DNA from: Nocardiopsis sp. CC223A
GTDB lineage: Bacteria > Actinomycetota > Actinomycetes > Streptosporangiales > Streptosporangiaceae
DNA: 64,000 bases
Reading direction: 5' to 3'
Assembly: GCF_030766825.1 (NCBI RefSeq)
Contig: NZ_JASFDV010000014.1
Span: forward strand, 1-64,000
The position numbers were made by a program, and so were the translations under genes. The notes beneath the pieces are model-generated. The model saw only the letters and a list, made by a program, of their open reading frames with translations. It was not told the origin of the DNA and did no database searches. Position 1 is the stretch's first letter. Each line of letters begins with the position of its first letter. Below are positions 44,708-53,307 of this stretch, one piece after another.

Positions 44708-47700
44708 TCACGTGATCGGCTCGCCCGGTCGGACGGCCTCCTCCACCCGGGAGGGGAGCGGGGCGGCCCGGCCCCGCGCGAACGCGGCCGTGTACTCCTC
44801 CACGCCCAGAATCCCGGCCGCGCGCCGGGCGATCCGGTCCACGTCACCCCGCTCGGCCTCCGGCAGGGGCGCGTCCAGCGCCTCCCGGGCGGCCGCCGCG
44901 GTGCCCAGCAGGGAGGCGGCCCGTTCCGCGTCCCCGACCGCCCCGCCGAGGGCCAGGGCCCCGGCCGTTCCCTCCAGGGCGAGGGCCACCGCCCGCGGGT
45001 CGCCGCCGCGCAGCGCGGTGGCCAGACCCCGCCGGTGCAGGTCCAGGGCCTGCGCGGCGTCCCCGCGTTGCTCGGCGCAGAACCCCAGCTCGGCCAGGAT
45101 CAACGCCGCTCCGGGATCCGCGCCGAGCCGCAGGTTCCACACCAGCCAGGGCCGCAGGTGCCTCTCGGCCGCGGCCGGGTCCCCGCTGCGCCGGGCGGCC
45201 ATGCCCAGGCCGATGGCGGCGAACTCCTGACCCGCCTGGTCACCGTGCTCCACGGCGATCCGCAGGGCGCGCCCGTGGAAGCCGTCCGCCCGTTCGAAGT
45301 CCCGCTCCAGCAGGGCGACGCGGCCCAGCCCGGCCAGGTGGCGCGAGAGTTCGCTCCACAGCATCAGCCCCTCCGCGACGCCGACCGCCTCCCGGCGCAT
45401 CGCCGCGGTCCGCCCCAGGTCGCCCCTGATCTCGGCGTGGACGGCGAGCGCGTCCAGTGCCTGGAGCCGCCCCCATCCGTCACCGAGCCCGTCGAACAGG
45501 GACAGGCTCCGTTCGCCGTCAGCGAGCAGCCCGGGCAGGTCGCCGCGGAAGTGCGCGATGTTCGCCCGGGTCGCGAGCGCGGCCGCCTCCACCCACGTGT
45601 CGCCGAGGGCGCGGGCGTCGCGCAGCGCGTCCCCCACCAGTGCCTCGGCGGTGTCCAGATCACCGAACCCCATGTGGGCGGAGCCCAGGAACCAGACGGC
45701 CCGGGCCAGGGCCACCCGTCCGGGCAGGTCGTCGGGCACGGCCCCGGCCGCAAGAGCGGTGCCGTACCCCGTCCCGGGAGCGGCGGCCCCGTGCACGTAC
45801 AGCTCCAGTGCGGCCCGGGAACAGGCCGCCCTGACCTCCAGTGCCGACGGCGGCCCGGTCCACGGACCCGAGGTCCGCCGCCCGACCGCGACGAACCTCT
45901 GTAGCGCCTCCCCGAACCGGCCGCGCAGGAACAGGTGCCAGGTGCCCGCCAGCGTCACCCGCAGGGCCGTCTCCGTGTCCCCGAGTTCCAGGGCGTGGTG
46001 CAGTGCGGTGCGCAGGTTGGCGTTCTCCGCGTCCAACAGGAGCAGCCGGCGGCGCTGCTCCCGCCCGATCAGGTGCGGGTCCGCCCGCTCCGCCAGGGCG
46101 GTGTAGTAGGCGGCGTGCGCGCGCCGGGCCGCGTCCCGTTCACCCGCCTCCGCCAGGCGTTCTGCGGCGTAGTCGGCCACCGACTCCAGCAGCCGGAAGC
46201 GCGGGCGGTCCGGGTCGGGGACGGCCACCACCAACGACCGCTCCACCAGGCGTTCCAACAGGTCGAAGACGTCTTCGGCGGCCACTCCGGGGCCGGGGCA
46301 CACCGCCTCCGCCGCCTCCAGGGTGCACCCCTCGGCGTGCACCGACAGGCGGCGCAGCACGGCACGCTCGGCCTCCGAGGCCAGCTCCCAGCTCCAGTCG
46401 ATCACCGCCCGCAGGGTGCGCTGCCGGGCGGGGGCGTCCCGCCGCCGCCCGGCCAGCAGCCGGAACCGGTCGTCGATCCGCTCCAACAACCCGTGCGCGC
46501 CCAGGGCCCGGATGCGCGCCGCCGCCAACTCCAGGGCCAGGGGGATGCCGTCCAGCCTGCGGCAGACCGTCACCACGGCGGTCACGTTGTCGCCCGTCAG
46601 CCGGAAACCGGGGGAGGCCGCGGCGGCGCGTTCCGCGAACAGCCGGACCGCGTCCGACGCCAACGCCGCGTCGGGGTCGTCGTCGGTGCCGGGCAGGGCC
46701 AGGGGGCCCACCGACTCCAGCACCTCTCCGTCCACCGCGAGGGGCTCCCGCGTGGTGGCGAGCACCCGCACCCCGGGGGCCGCCCGCAGCAGGGCGGTGA
46801 CCGTGCGGGCGGCGGACTCCACCACGTGCTCGCAGTTGTCCAGCACCAGCAGGGTCCGCCGGGCGGAGAGGGCGTCGCACAGCCGCGCCACCGGGTCGGC
46901 CTCCGAGGTGCCGCGGCCGCGCAGCCCCAGCGCGGCGCCCACCTCCTCGGCCACCGCGTCCGGTCCGGCGCCGGACTCCCGTTCCGGGCGCAGCCCGGCC
47001 AGCTCCACCAGCCACACCCCGTCGGGGTGGTCCGCGGAGCGCGCCTCGGCCACCGCCAGAGCGAGCCGGGTCTTGCCGACCCCGCCCGGGCCGGTGAGGG
47101 TGACCAGGCGATGGCGGCCCACCAGCCCGGTGACGCGGTCGAGCTCCGACGCCCGGCCCACCAGAGCGGTCGGCGGCAACGGCAGGTCGCCGCCCCCGCC
47201 CGCGGGGTGTGCGGCGGCGGGCGCGGCCAGGCCCGGGTCCTGCTCCAGGATCCGCTGGTACAGCGCGGCCGTCTCCGGCCCCGGGTCCGTCCCGAGTTCC
47301 TCGGCCAGCCGCTCCCGCAGATCGGCGTAGGAGGCCAGGGCGTCGGCCGCGCGGCCGGCCCGGTAGAGGGCGAGCATGTGGACGGCCCGCAGCGACTCCC
47401 GGAGCGGGTGCTCGCGGACCCGCTCCCCGAGCCCGTCCGCCACCAGTGCGTGCTCGCCCGCCTCCAACCTGGCCCGGGCCAGGTCCTCCACGGCGGTGAG
47501 CCGCCGCTCCTCCCAACGCGCGGCGACCGCCTCGGCGAGGTGGGCGCCGGCGGGGTCCGTGTCGAGGAGGTCCGCGAACGCCGGCCCCCGCCACAGGTCC
47601 AAAGCCTCCGAGAGCAGGGCGGCGCGTGCCCGGGGGTCCGCCGCGGCACGGGCCAGCTCGGTGAGCGCCGAGAACCGTCCGGCGTCCACACCGTCGGCCG

Positions 47701-47989
47701 ACACCTCCAGCGCGTACCCGGGAGGACGGTGCGCCACCAGCTCCCGGCTGCCGGACTCGGCCCGCTCCAGGGTCCGGCGCAACTGCGACACCTTGGTCTG
47801 GAGGGTGTTCGCGGGGTTGGCGGGAAGCCCGTCGCCCCACAGGTGGTGGGCGAGCCGGTCGGTGGAGACCACCCGTCCGGGCTCCATCAGAAGTGCGCTC
47901 AGCAGAGCCCGCACCTTCACCTCGGGGACCCGGACGAGGGTCCCCTCGTCGGTCCACACGGCCAGTGGTCCCAGCACCCCGAAACGCAT
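44708..47989 (-). CDS. SARP/AfsR-family transcriptional regulator with NB-ARC and TPR-like domains
   Basis: A 1093-residue regulator of the large SARP type. The N-terminal winged-helix DNA-binding domain begins FGVLGPLAVWTDEG and is followed by a bacterial transcriptional activation domain (RAVHMLALYRAGRAADALA). The central ATPase has Walker A VTLTGPGGVGKTRLALAVA, Walker B LLVLDNCEHVV and the GIPLALELAAARIR segment. The C-terminal ~350 residues are TPR-like helices. Such proteins activate antibiotic clusters or respond to stress; no biosynthetic cluster is in view. ATG 47989; the stop is adjacent to that of prpR (convergent, no gap). It is divergent from the reductase-efflux pair. Confidence 0.92.
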   Translation of the reverse strand: MRFGVLGPLAVWTDEGTLVRVPEVKVRALLSALLMEPGRVVSTDRLAHHLWGDGLPANPANTLQTKVSQLRRTLERAESGSRELVAHRPPGYALEVSADGVDAGRFSALTELARAAADPRARAALLSEALDLWRGPAFADLLDTDPAGAHLAEAVAARWEERRLTAVEDLARARLEAGEHALVADGLGERVREHPLRESLRAVHMLALYRAGRAADALASYADLRERLAEELGTDPGPETAALYQRILEQDPGLAAPAAAHPAGGGGDLPLPPTALVGRASELDRVTGLVGRHRLVTLTGPGGVGKTRLALAVAEARSADHPDGVWLVELAGLRPERESGAGPDAVAEEVGAALGLRGRGTSEADPVARLCDALSARRTLLVLDNCEHVVESAARTVTALLRAAPGVRVLATTREPLAVDGEVLESVGPLALPGTDDDPDAALASDAVRLFAERAAAASPGFRLTGDNVTAVVTVCRRLDGIPLALELAAARIRALGAHGLLERIDDRFRLLAGRRRDAPARQRTLRAVIDWSWELASEAERAVLRRLSVHAEGCTLEAAEAVCPGPGVAAEDVFDLLERLVERSLVVAVPDPDRPRFRLLESVADYAAERLAEAGERDAARRAHAAYYTALAERADPHLIGREQRRRLLLLDAENANLRTALHHALELGDTETALRVTLAGTWHLFLRGRFGEALQRFVAVGRRTSGPWTGPPSALEVRAACSRAALELYVHGAAAPGTGYGTALAAGAVPDDLPGRVALARAVWFLGSAHMGFGDLDTAEALVGDALRDARALGDTWVEAAALATRANIAHFRGDLPGLLADGERSLSLFDGLGDGWGRLQALDALAVHAEIRGDLGRTAAMRREAVGVAEGLMLWSELSRHLAGLGRVALLERDFERADGFHGRALRIAVEHGDQAGQEFAAIGLGMAARRSGDPAAAERHLRPWLVWNLRLGADPGAALILAELGFCAEQRGDAAQALDLHRRGLATALRGGDPRAVALALEGTAGALALGGAVGDAERAASLLGTAAAAREALDAPLPEAERGDVDRIARRAAGILGVEEYTAAFARGRAAPLPSRVEEAVRPGEPIT

Positions 47990-48131
47990 GGATCCAACCT
48001 AGCCGCGCGGCCGCGCACGGCCCGCCCCCGGGCCGCCGTCGGCGAACCGTCGGCGAACCGTGCGCGCCGACCGGTGGAGTGGTCCCACAGCGGGCGGACG
48101 AGGCGCCCGCCGGACCGGGAGGGGACCTCCG

Positions 48132-48647
48132 ATGGACGACGGACCACCACGCGTCGCACTCGTCTTCGACGGCACCGACGGGAGGGGCCGAGCGGTCGCC
48201 GAGGAGGTCGCCGACCGGGCCGCCCGCCGGGGCGGCCCGGGGACCGACCTCCTCGATCTGGCCGAGGCCGGACTGCCCGAGGCGGTGCGCGGACACCCCG
48301 GACCCGTGCCCTGCGCCGTCGCTGACCTCGGCCCCTGGCTGGCCGACGCCGACGCCTTCGTGGTCGTCGCCGTCGGTGACGGACCGCCCGCCGGACTCCG
48401 CGACGCGGTGGGCTGGTGTGCGGACACCTGGCGGGACAAGCCGATCGCGCTGGTCGTGCTCGGGACCCCCGCCGACGCCCTCCGTGTCGGCTCCCTGCTC
48501 CGGTCCCTGCCGACCGGACCCGTGGTGGCGACCGCCTCCCTCCGAACGGACCCGGGCACCGACCGGTCGCGCCAGGACGCCGCCGACCGGCTGCTCGATC
48601 ACCTCCTCCGGTGGACACACCCGCTCCGCCGGACCCGGACCCAGTGA
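48132..48647 (+). CDS. Flavodoxin-like/NADPH-dependent FMN reductase-like protein
   Basis: A 171-residue alpha/beta protein. It starts RVALVFDGTDGRGRAVAEEV and carries ADAFVVVAVGDGPPAGLRDAV and WRDKPIALVVLG, which match the spacing of NADPH-dependent FMN reductases (strand, loop, helix that usually reads PxYNxxxPxxLKNAxD). The family's YN motif is replaced here, so flavin binding is uncertain. ATG 48132 follows GAGGGG. It is the first gene of a pair with the efflux pump (gap 11 bases) and is divergent from the SARP regulator. Confidence 0.6.
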   Translation: MDDGPPRVALVFDGTDGRGRAVAEEVADRAARRGGPGTDLLDLAEAGLPEAVRGHPGPVPCAVADLGPWLADADAFVVVAVGDGPPAGLRDAVGWCADTWRDKPIALVVLGTPADALRVGSLLRSLPTGPVVATASLRTDPGTDRSRQDAADRLLDHLLRWTHPLRRTRTQ

Positions 48648-48658
48648 AAGGCAAGAAC

Positions 48659-50236
48659 ATGTCAGCGAACACGACCGCCCCCGCGGCCCGGGCGGGATGG
48701 CGGGCCTGGGCCGGGCTGGCCGTCCTCACCCTGCCCACCACCCTCCAGGCCCTCGACGTCACCGTCCTGTACCTGGCGCTGCCCCACCTGACCGCGGACC
48801 TGGGGGCCACCGCCTCCCAACGGCTGTGGATCATCGACGTCTACGGCTTCATGGTCGCCGGCCTGCTGGTCCTCATGGGCACCCTCGGCGACCGGATCGG
48901 CCGCAGGCGGCTGCTCGTCCTGGGCGCCACCGCGTTCGGGGCCGCCTCCGTGCTGGCCGCCTACTCCACGACCCCGGAGATGCTCATCGCGGCCCGGGTG
49001 CTCCTCGGCATCGCCGGAGCCACCCTGATGCCCTCCACGCTCGCACTGATCAGCACGATGTTCGCCGATCCGCGACAACGGGGACTGGCGTTCGGCGTGT
49101 GGGCCACGAGCTTCTCGGCGGGTATCGCCCTCGGCCCGATCCTGGGCGGCCTCATGCTGGAGTTCTTCTGGTGGGGTTCGGTGTTCCTGCTCGCCGTCCC
49201 CGTGATGGCGCTGCTGCTCGCCACCGCCCCGTTCCTGCTCCCGGAGTACCGGGACCCCGAGCCCGGCCGCCTCGACCTGCCCAGCGTCCTGCTCTCGATG
49301 GCCGCCGTCCTGCCCGTCGTCTTCGGTCTCAAGCAGCTCGCCAAGTACGGACCGGAGCCGGTGGCCCTGGCCGCGATCGTCGCCGGTGCCGTGTTCGGCC
49401 TGCTGTTCGTCCGCGGACAGCGCCGGCTGGCCGACCCCCTCCTGGACCTGCGCCTGTTCTCCGGGGCCGCCTTCTCCAGCGCCCTGATCGTGATGCTCCT
49501 GGGCCTGCTGCTCATCGGCGGCATCTACCTGTTCGTCACGCAGTACCTCCAGTCCGTCGCCGGCCTGTCGCCGCTGGTGGCCGGGCTGTGGCTGCTGCCG
49601 GCCGCGATCGGGCTGGTCATCGCCTCCACCCTGGCCCCCGTCATCGCCCGGCGGGTGCGCCCCGCCTACGTCCTGGCCGGTGCGCTGGCCCTGTCCACCC
49701 TCGGGTTCCTGCTGCTCACCCGGGTGGGCCCCGAGGACGGGCTCGTCACCGTGGTGGTCGGGTTCACCCTGGTCTACTTCGGTATCAGCCCCATCATGGC
49801 GCTGGGCACGGACCTCATCGTGGGTTCGGCCCCGCCGGAGAAGGCCGGTGCCTCCGCCGCCATCAGCGAGACCGCGATGGAGGTGGGCGTGGCCCTGGGC
49901 ATCGCGGCCTTCGGCAGCGTGGGCACGGCGGTCTACCGCCTGTCGATGACCGGGGCGATGCCCGCGGGCGTCTCCGCGGACGCCGCGGCCGACGCGTCCG
50001 ACGGGCTGGAGGGCGCCGGGCGGGCCGCCGCGGACCTGCCCGCCCCGGTGGCGCAGGACCTGCTGGACACCGCGGCCACCGCCTTCACGTCCTCCCTCAC
50101 CACCGTGGCCTGGATCAGTGCCGCGCTGGCCGTCGGGATCGCGGTCCTGGCGGCGGTGGCCCTGCGCCGGGTCCCGCCCACCGGGGCCGCCGCGGAGGAG
50201 GAGAGCCCGGAGGTCGGGGAGCCCGTGGCCGGCTGA
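48659..50236 (+). CDS. DHA2-family MFS drug efflux transporter
   Basis: A 525-residue, 14-helix transporter of the QacA/EmrB type. The first helix segment reads LPTTLQALDVTVLYLALPHL (motif D1 region) and loop 2-3 is GTLGDRIGRRRLLV (motif A). Motif C is seen as ATSFSAGIALGPILGG. A polar loop of ~40 residues (DAAADASDGLEG...) separates the last two helices, as in DHA2 proteins. It exports drugs or cationic compounds by proton antiport. ATG 48659 follows AAAGG. The stop region and following sequence are duplicated downstream. Confidence 0.93.
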   Translation: MSANTTAPAARAGWRAWAGLAVLTLPTTLQALDVTVLYLALPHLTADLGATASQRLWIIDVYGFMVAGLLVLMGTLGDRIGRRRLLVLGATAFGAASVLAAYSTTPEMLIAARVLLGIAGATLMPSTLALISTMFADPRQRGLAFGVWATSFSAGIALGPILGGLMLEFFWWGSVFLLAVPVMALLLATAPFLLPEYRDPEPGRLDLPSVLLSMAAVLPVVFGLKQLAKYGPEPVALAAIVAGAVFGLLFVRGQRRLADPLLDLRLFSGAAFSSALIVMLLGLLLIGGIYLFVTQYLQSVAGLSPLVAGLWLLPAAIGLVIASTLAPVIARRVRPAYVLAGALALSTLGFLLLTRVGPEDGLVTVVVGFTLVYFGISPIMALGTDLIVGSAPPEKAGASAAISETAMEVGVALGIAAFGSVGTAVYRLSMTGAMPAGVSADAAADASDGLEGAGRAAADLPAPVAQDLLDTAATAFTSSLTTVAWISAALAVGIAVLAAVALRRVPPTGAAAEEESPEVGEPVAG

Positions 50237-50470
50237 TCTGCGCGCCGTCCGAGCCGGTGCCGCCCGCGGGCGGCACCGGCCCTCCGGTTTCCGGGGCGCC
50301 CGTGACAGCCGTCACGGCCGGTTCCTGACGGACGGGCCCCACCCGGCGGCCGCCGCGAAGGAGGAGAGTCCGTGGCCGGCTGATCTGCGCGCCGGCTCTC
50401 CGGTTTCCGGGGCGCCCGTGACAGCCGTCACGGTCGGGTCCTGACGGACGGGCCCCACCCGCCGACCGCG
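50203..50470. repeat. Partial direct duplication of the efflux gene's 3' end
   Basis: The end of the efflux gene and its downstream sequence are repeated. GTGGCCGGCTGATCTGCGCG occurs at 50225-50244, with stop codon, and again from 50371. CTCCGGTTTCCGGGGCGCCC and the following GTGACAGCCGTCAC palindrome also occur in both copies, as does GACGGACGGGCCCCACCCG. The first copy alone holds a perfect 28-base palindrome (50253-50280) that probably terminates the gene. Confidence 0.85.
50253..50280 (+). terminator. Palindromic terminator after the efflux gene
   Basis: A perfect palindrome, GCCGGTGCCGCCC followed by GC and its complement, starts 17 bases after the stop. There is no T-run. Confidence 0.75.
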
Positions 50471-50572
50471 CCGTCCACCGCCGGGGCGCCCGAACCGCTC
50501 CTTCGCGCCGGGGCCGGGCAGCGCCCGGCCCCGGCGGCCGGCGGTGTCGGACGCGGTGCATAGCATCACGGC
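50281..50572. other. Intergenic region with duplicated block and DUF6882 promoter
   Basis: No gene is present. The first part is the duplicated segment described separately. At its end, TAGCAT (50561-50566) is six bases before the ATG at 50573, the spacing of a leaderless promoter for the DUF6882 gene. Confidence 0.5.
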
Positions 50573-51295
50573 ATGAGCAAGCACACTCTCCCCGACATGC
50601 TCGACGACGCGGCCCTGATGTCGTTCGAGCACCAGCTGTACCTCCAGGAGTTCCTCGGTGAGCACAACTGGAACGTCGACCTCCAGGAGGGCCGATTCGA
50701 GTTCTCCGGCGAGCGCCCCCTGGTCTGCGAACGCTTCCACCTGCTGGGCAGCGCGGCGCCCGGCCCGAACTCCTGGATGTGGGGCTGGGCCAACCCCTCC
50801 GGCTTCCGCCCGGACCTGACCGCCATGAGCGCCGCGGTCCGCGACTTCGGCCGGGAGCACGACGTCCCCGAGCTGGCCTCCGCCGAGGTGGCCTTCGGTG
50901 ACCTGCCCGGCGCCCCGCAGGAGGTGCCCGTGGTGGTCGGCCAGCTCACCGACGCGGCCAAGCTCCTCACCGGCCGCTGGTTCTCCTACAACGGCGAGGT
51001 CGGCGGCGGCACCCGGGTGGCCTTCATCATCGAACACCCCGATCTGCGGCTGCCCGCGCCCGAACCCACCAGGGTCATGAGGGTCCTCCAGCAGGGACTG
51101 ATGGAGCTGCGGCTGACCGACCACAAGCGGGCCCTGTACACCTACGGCCGGCTGCGGGGCCTGGCCCCGCGGTTCACCGACGAGGAACGGGGCACGCTGC
51201 TCCTGTCCGTGCCCGGCCTGGAGGCTCGCGTCTCCTTCGACCACCTCGGCCGGGTCGGCGGGATCAACGCCTCGGTGTCGAACCCCGACGCCTGA
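50573..51295 (+). CDS. DUF6882-family protein
   Basis: A 240-residue soluble protein. It has the pattern of DUF6882: an N-terminal FEHQLYLQEFLGEHNWNVDL, then the hallmark WMWGWANPSG, and a long helical ligand-like core without catalytic motifs. Function is unknown. The gene appears to be leaderless (TAGCAT six bases before ATG). It is convergent with the quinone oxidoreductase gene. Confidence 0.8.
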   Translation: MSKHTLPDMLDDAALMSFEHQLYLQEFLGEHNWNVDLQEGRFEFSGERPLVCERFHLLGSAAPGPNSWMWGWANPSGFRPDLTAMSAAVRDFGREHDVPELASAEVAFGDLPGAPQEVPVVVGQLTDAAKLLTGRWFSYNGEVGGGTRVAFIIEHPDLRLPAPEPTRVMRVLQQGLMELRLTDHKRALYTYGRLRGLAPRFTDEERGTLLLSVPGLEARVSFDHLGRVGGINASVSNPDA

Positions 51296-51338
51296 GCCCC
51301 GTCAGAGCCGACCCTGCTCCCCGGCGGCCCGCCCCCGG

Positions 51339-52394
51339 TCAGTCCCGCCCCGCGGGCACGACCACGACCTTGCCGACGACGGTGCCGGACTCGGCCAGCG
51401 CGAGTGCCCCGTCGATCTCCTCCAACGGCACCCGGGCGGCGACCGGCGGGTCGATCGCCCCTTCGGCCAGCAGGGCGAACACCGCGCCCAGGTCCTCGGC
51501 CAGCCTGCGGCGGTAGCGGTCGAGGGAGCGGTGCCCCTGCCACAGGTTGAAGAAGTGCGCGCTGCGCCGGTTGGGCAGCGCGTTCCACAGCAGCAGTCGG
51601 CCGAACAGGGCCAGTACGGGCATCCGCGCGTTGCCCTGCTCGTCCCGGGTGGCGGCGGTGCCGTAGGACACCAGGGTCCCGCCGGGGGCCAGCAGCCGGA
51701 AGGAGTCGACGATGGCGGGCCCGCCCACGTGGTCGAACACGGCGGCCGCCCCCTCGGGGGCGAGTTCCCGGATACGTGCGTACATGTCCGGGGCGCGGCG
51801 GTCGACGGGCAGTGCGCCCAGGGCGCGGACCGCTTCCAGGTGCCGGGTCGAGGCGGTACCGATGACCGTGGCGCCGGCGCGGCGGGCCATCTGGACGAGC
51901 AGTGAGCCGACCCCGCCGTTGGCGCCCAGTACGACCACGGTGTCGCCCCGCCTCACCCGGGCGAGCCGGTGCAGCATGCGGTGTGCGGTGACCCCGTTGA
52001 CCACGGCGGCCTCGGCGTCGGCCGGGTCCACTCCGTCGGGGACGGGGACCAGGTCGGCGGCGGGCAGGACGACCCGGTCGGCCCAGCCGCCGGTCTTGGT
52101 GAGGGCGGCCACCCGGCGCCCGACCAGGGCCGGGTCGGTGTCCGGGCCGACCTCCTCCACCCGGCCGACCAGGTCGTAGCCGGGCACGAACGGGAAGGGC
52201 GGCTGGTCGTAGTACTTGCCACGGCGCATCTGCTGTTCGGCGAAGGAGACGCCGGTGGCCTCCACCCGGACCAGGGCGCCGCCGGGGGCGAGGGGGGCCA
52301 GGGTGCGGCGGCGCAGGGTGATCTCCTCGGCCGCTCCGGGACCGTGCAGGACGGCTTCGAGGGCGGTGCGGGCGGTGTGCTCGGTGGCGGTCAT
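51339..52394 (-). CDS. Quinone oxidoreductase-like MDR protein
   Basis: A 351-residue zinc-free medium-chain reductase. No zinc-binding residues are seen; the substrate domain reads VEATGVSFAEQQMRRGKYY and FPFVPGYDLVGRVEEVG, and the NADPH loop is VVLGANGGVGSLLVQMARRAG. The helical C-terminus holds ALFGRLLLWNALPNRRSAHF. Likely reduces quinones or enones. ATG 52394 has AAGGAG upstream. The upstream region carries GTGAGTCATCAC and a longer palindrome that may be regulatory. Confidence 0.9.
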   Translation of the reverse strand: MTATEHTARTALEAVLHGPGAAEEITLRRRTLAPLAPGGALVRVEATGVSFAEQQMRRGKYYDQPPFPFVPGYDLVGRVEEVGPDTDPALVGRRVAALTKTGGWADRVVLPAADLVPVPDGVDPADAEAAVVNGVTAHRMLHRLARVRRGDTVVVLGANGGVGSLLVQMARRAGATVIGTASTRHLEAVRALGALPVDRRAPDMYARIRELAPEGAAAVFDHVGGPAIVDSFRLLAPGGTLVSYGTAATRDEQGNARMPVLALFGRLLLWNALPNRRSAHFFNLWQGHRSLDRYRRRLAEDLGAVFALLAEGAIDPPVAARVPLEEIDGALALAESGTVVGKVVVVPAGRD

Positions 52395-52642
52395 CGGGGG
52401 CTCCTTCTTTCCGGGATCTTGTTTGTGAGTCATCACTTACTTGCGGGGGCCGAGAAGAGCCCCACCGGGTTCGGGTCATCGGCGCCGGTCGGGCGGTTCG
52501 GCCGCGCGTGCGGAGAGGCCGGCGGCCCTTCGGGGCGTTTCGGTTCCGCTTATGTATGTGAGTACACACTCACAACTGGAGTATGTCAAGAAGCAGGGCG
52601 GAAAAGGGCCGGGACGGCCGGGCCGGCCGCCCCGGAACGCGG
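52395..52642. promoter_or_regulatory. Upstream region of the quinone oxidoreductase with palindromic operator candidates
   Basis: GTGAGTCATCACTTAC (from about 52424) sits just upstream of the MDR start and contains the inverted pair GTGA/TCAC. About 120 bases further away, GTGAGT-ACAC-ACTCAC is an exact inverted repeat in an AT-richer patch near 52558-52573. Both look like operator sites for a TetR- or PadR-type repressor. No intact repressor gene is adjacent. Confidence 0.5.
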
Positions 52643-53119
52643 TCAGCGCGCCGAACGGTAGGGTGCGGCGTTCACCAGCGTCACCCCGATCACCGCCCCG
52701 CTCGGGGAGGTGAAGGTGCGCCGCTCACCGCGCGCCGCCCCCAGCGGCGACCGCGGCGAGTACACCGTCACTGCGTCCGCCACCGGGGCGTCCCGGACCC
52801 CGAGCAGGAACTCCTCGGTGTCCTCCTCGCCGTCGTAACGGATCGTCAGCACCTTGCCGGGCGCGGCCACCCCGTCGTCGGGCGCCGCCTCCTCGACCAC
52901 GGCCTCGCGCAGCAGCCGCTCGATCGTCTGCACCCGGGCCAGGCGCACGGCCGGGTCGTGAATGTAGCGGGGCGCGGGGACGGTGTCCCCCGCGCCCCCG
53001 GCGTCCGACCCGGAATCCGCTCCGATGCCGTCCTCGGGGGGTGTGCTCAGCACCCGCAGCTCCTCCTTGAGCCGTTCGTACGCCTCCCGGGTCATCCAGG
53101 TGTCGGTGGTCTTGTACAT
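52643..53119 (-). CDS. GreA/GreB-family transcription elongation factor
   Basis: A 158-residue protein. The N-terminal coiled coil begins TWMTREAYERLKEELRVL; the C-terminal domain reads VLTIRYDGEEDTEEFLLG, AVTVYSPRSPLGAA and TFTSPSGAVIGVTLVNA, which match the GreA C-terminal FKBP-like fold. Between them lies a ~35-residue Gly/Ala/Asp-rich insert. Gre factors rescue backtracked RNA polymerase, but lineage-specific paralogs can have other roles, for example as inhibitors. ATG 53119 has AAGGAA upstream. It is divergent from the PucR regulator. Confidence 0.85.
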   Translation of the reverse strand: MYKTTDTWMTREAYERLKEELRVLSTPPEDGIGADSGSDAGGAGDTVPAPRYIHDPAVRLARVQTIERLLREAVVEEAAPDDGVAAPGKVLTIRYDGEEDTEEFLLGVRDAPVADAVTVYSPRSPLGAARGERRTFTSPSGAVIGVTLVNAAPYRSAR

Positions 53120-53274
53120 GGGGCGTTCCTTGTCTTCACGAACAAGCGCCACGGACGCTGTCCGTGGCGCGGATGGGAGTACGCGAGGGCCGGGGGGCGC
53201 TGTCCCCCGAATCGAGTGTGTCCACCGGCGGCGGGCGCCCCGTTATCGTGAAAGGACAATCACGGCACGGGTTC

Positions 53275-53291
53275 TTGTCGAATTTCGACAA
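53275..53291. promoter_or_regulatory. Perfect palindrome before the PucR-type regulator gene
   Basis: TTGTCGAA-T-TTCGACAA has eight-base arms and one central base, and ends two bases before the GGAGGAGG RBS region of the regulator. Position suggests autoregulation. Confidence 0.5.
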
Positions 53292-53307
53292 CGGAGGAGG
53301 CGGTGCG

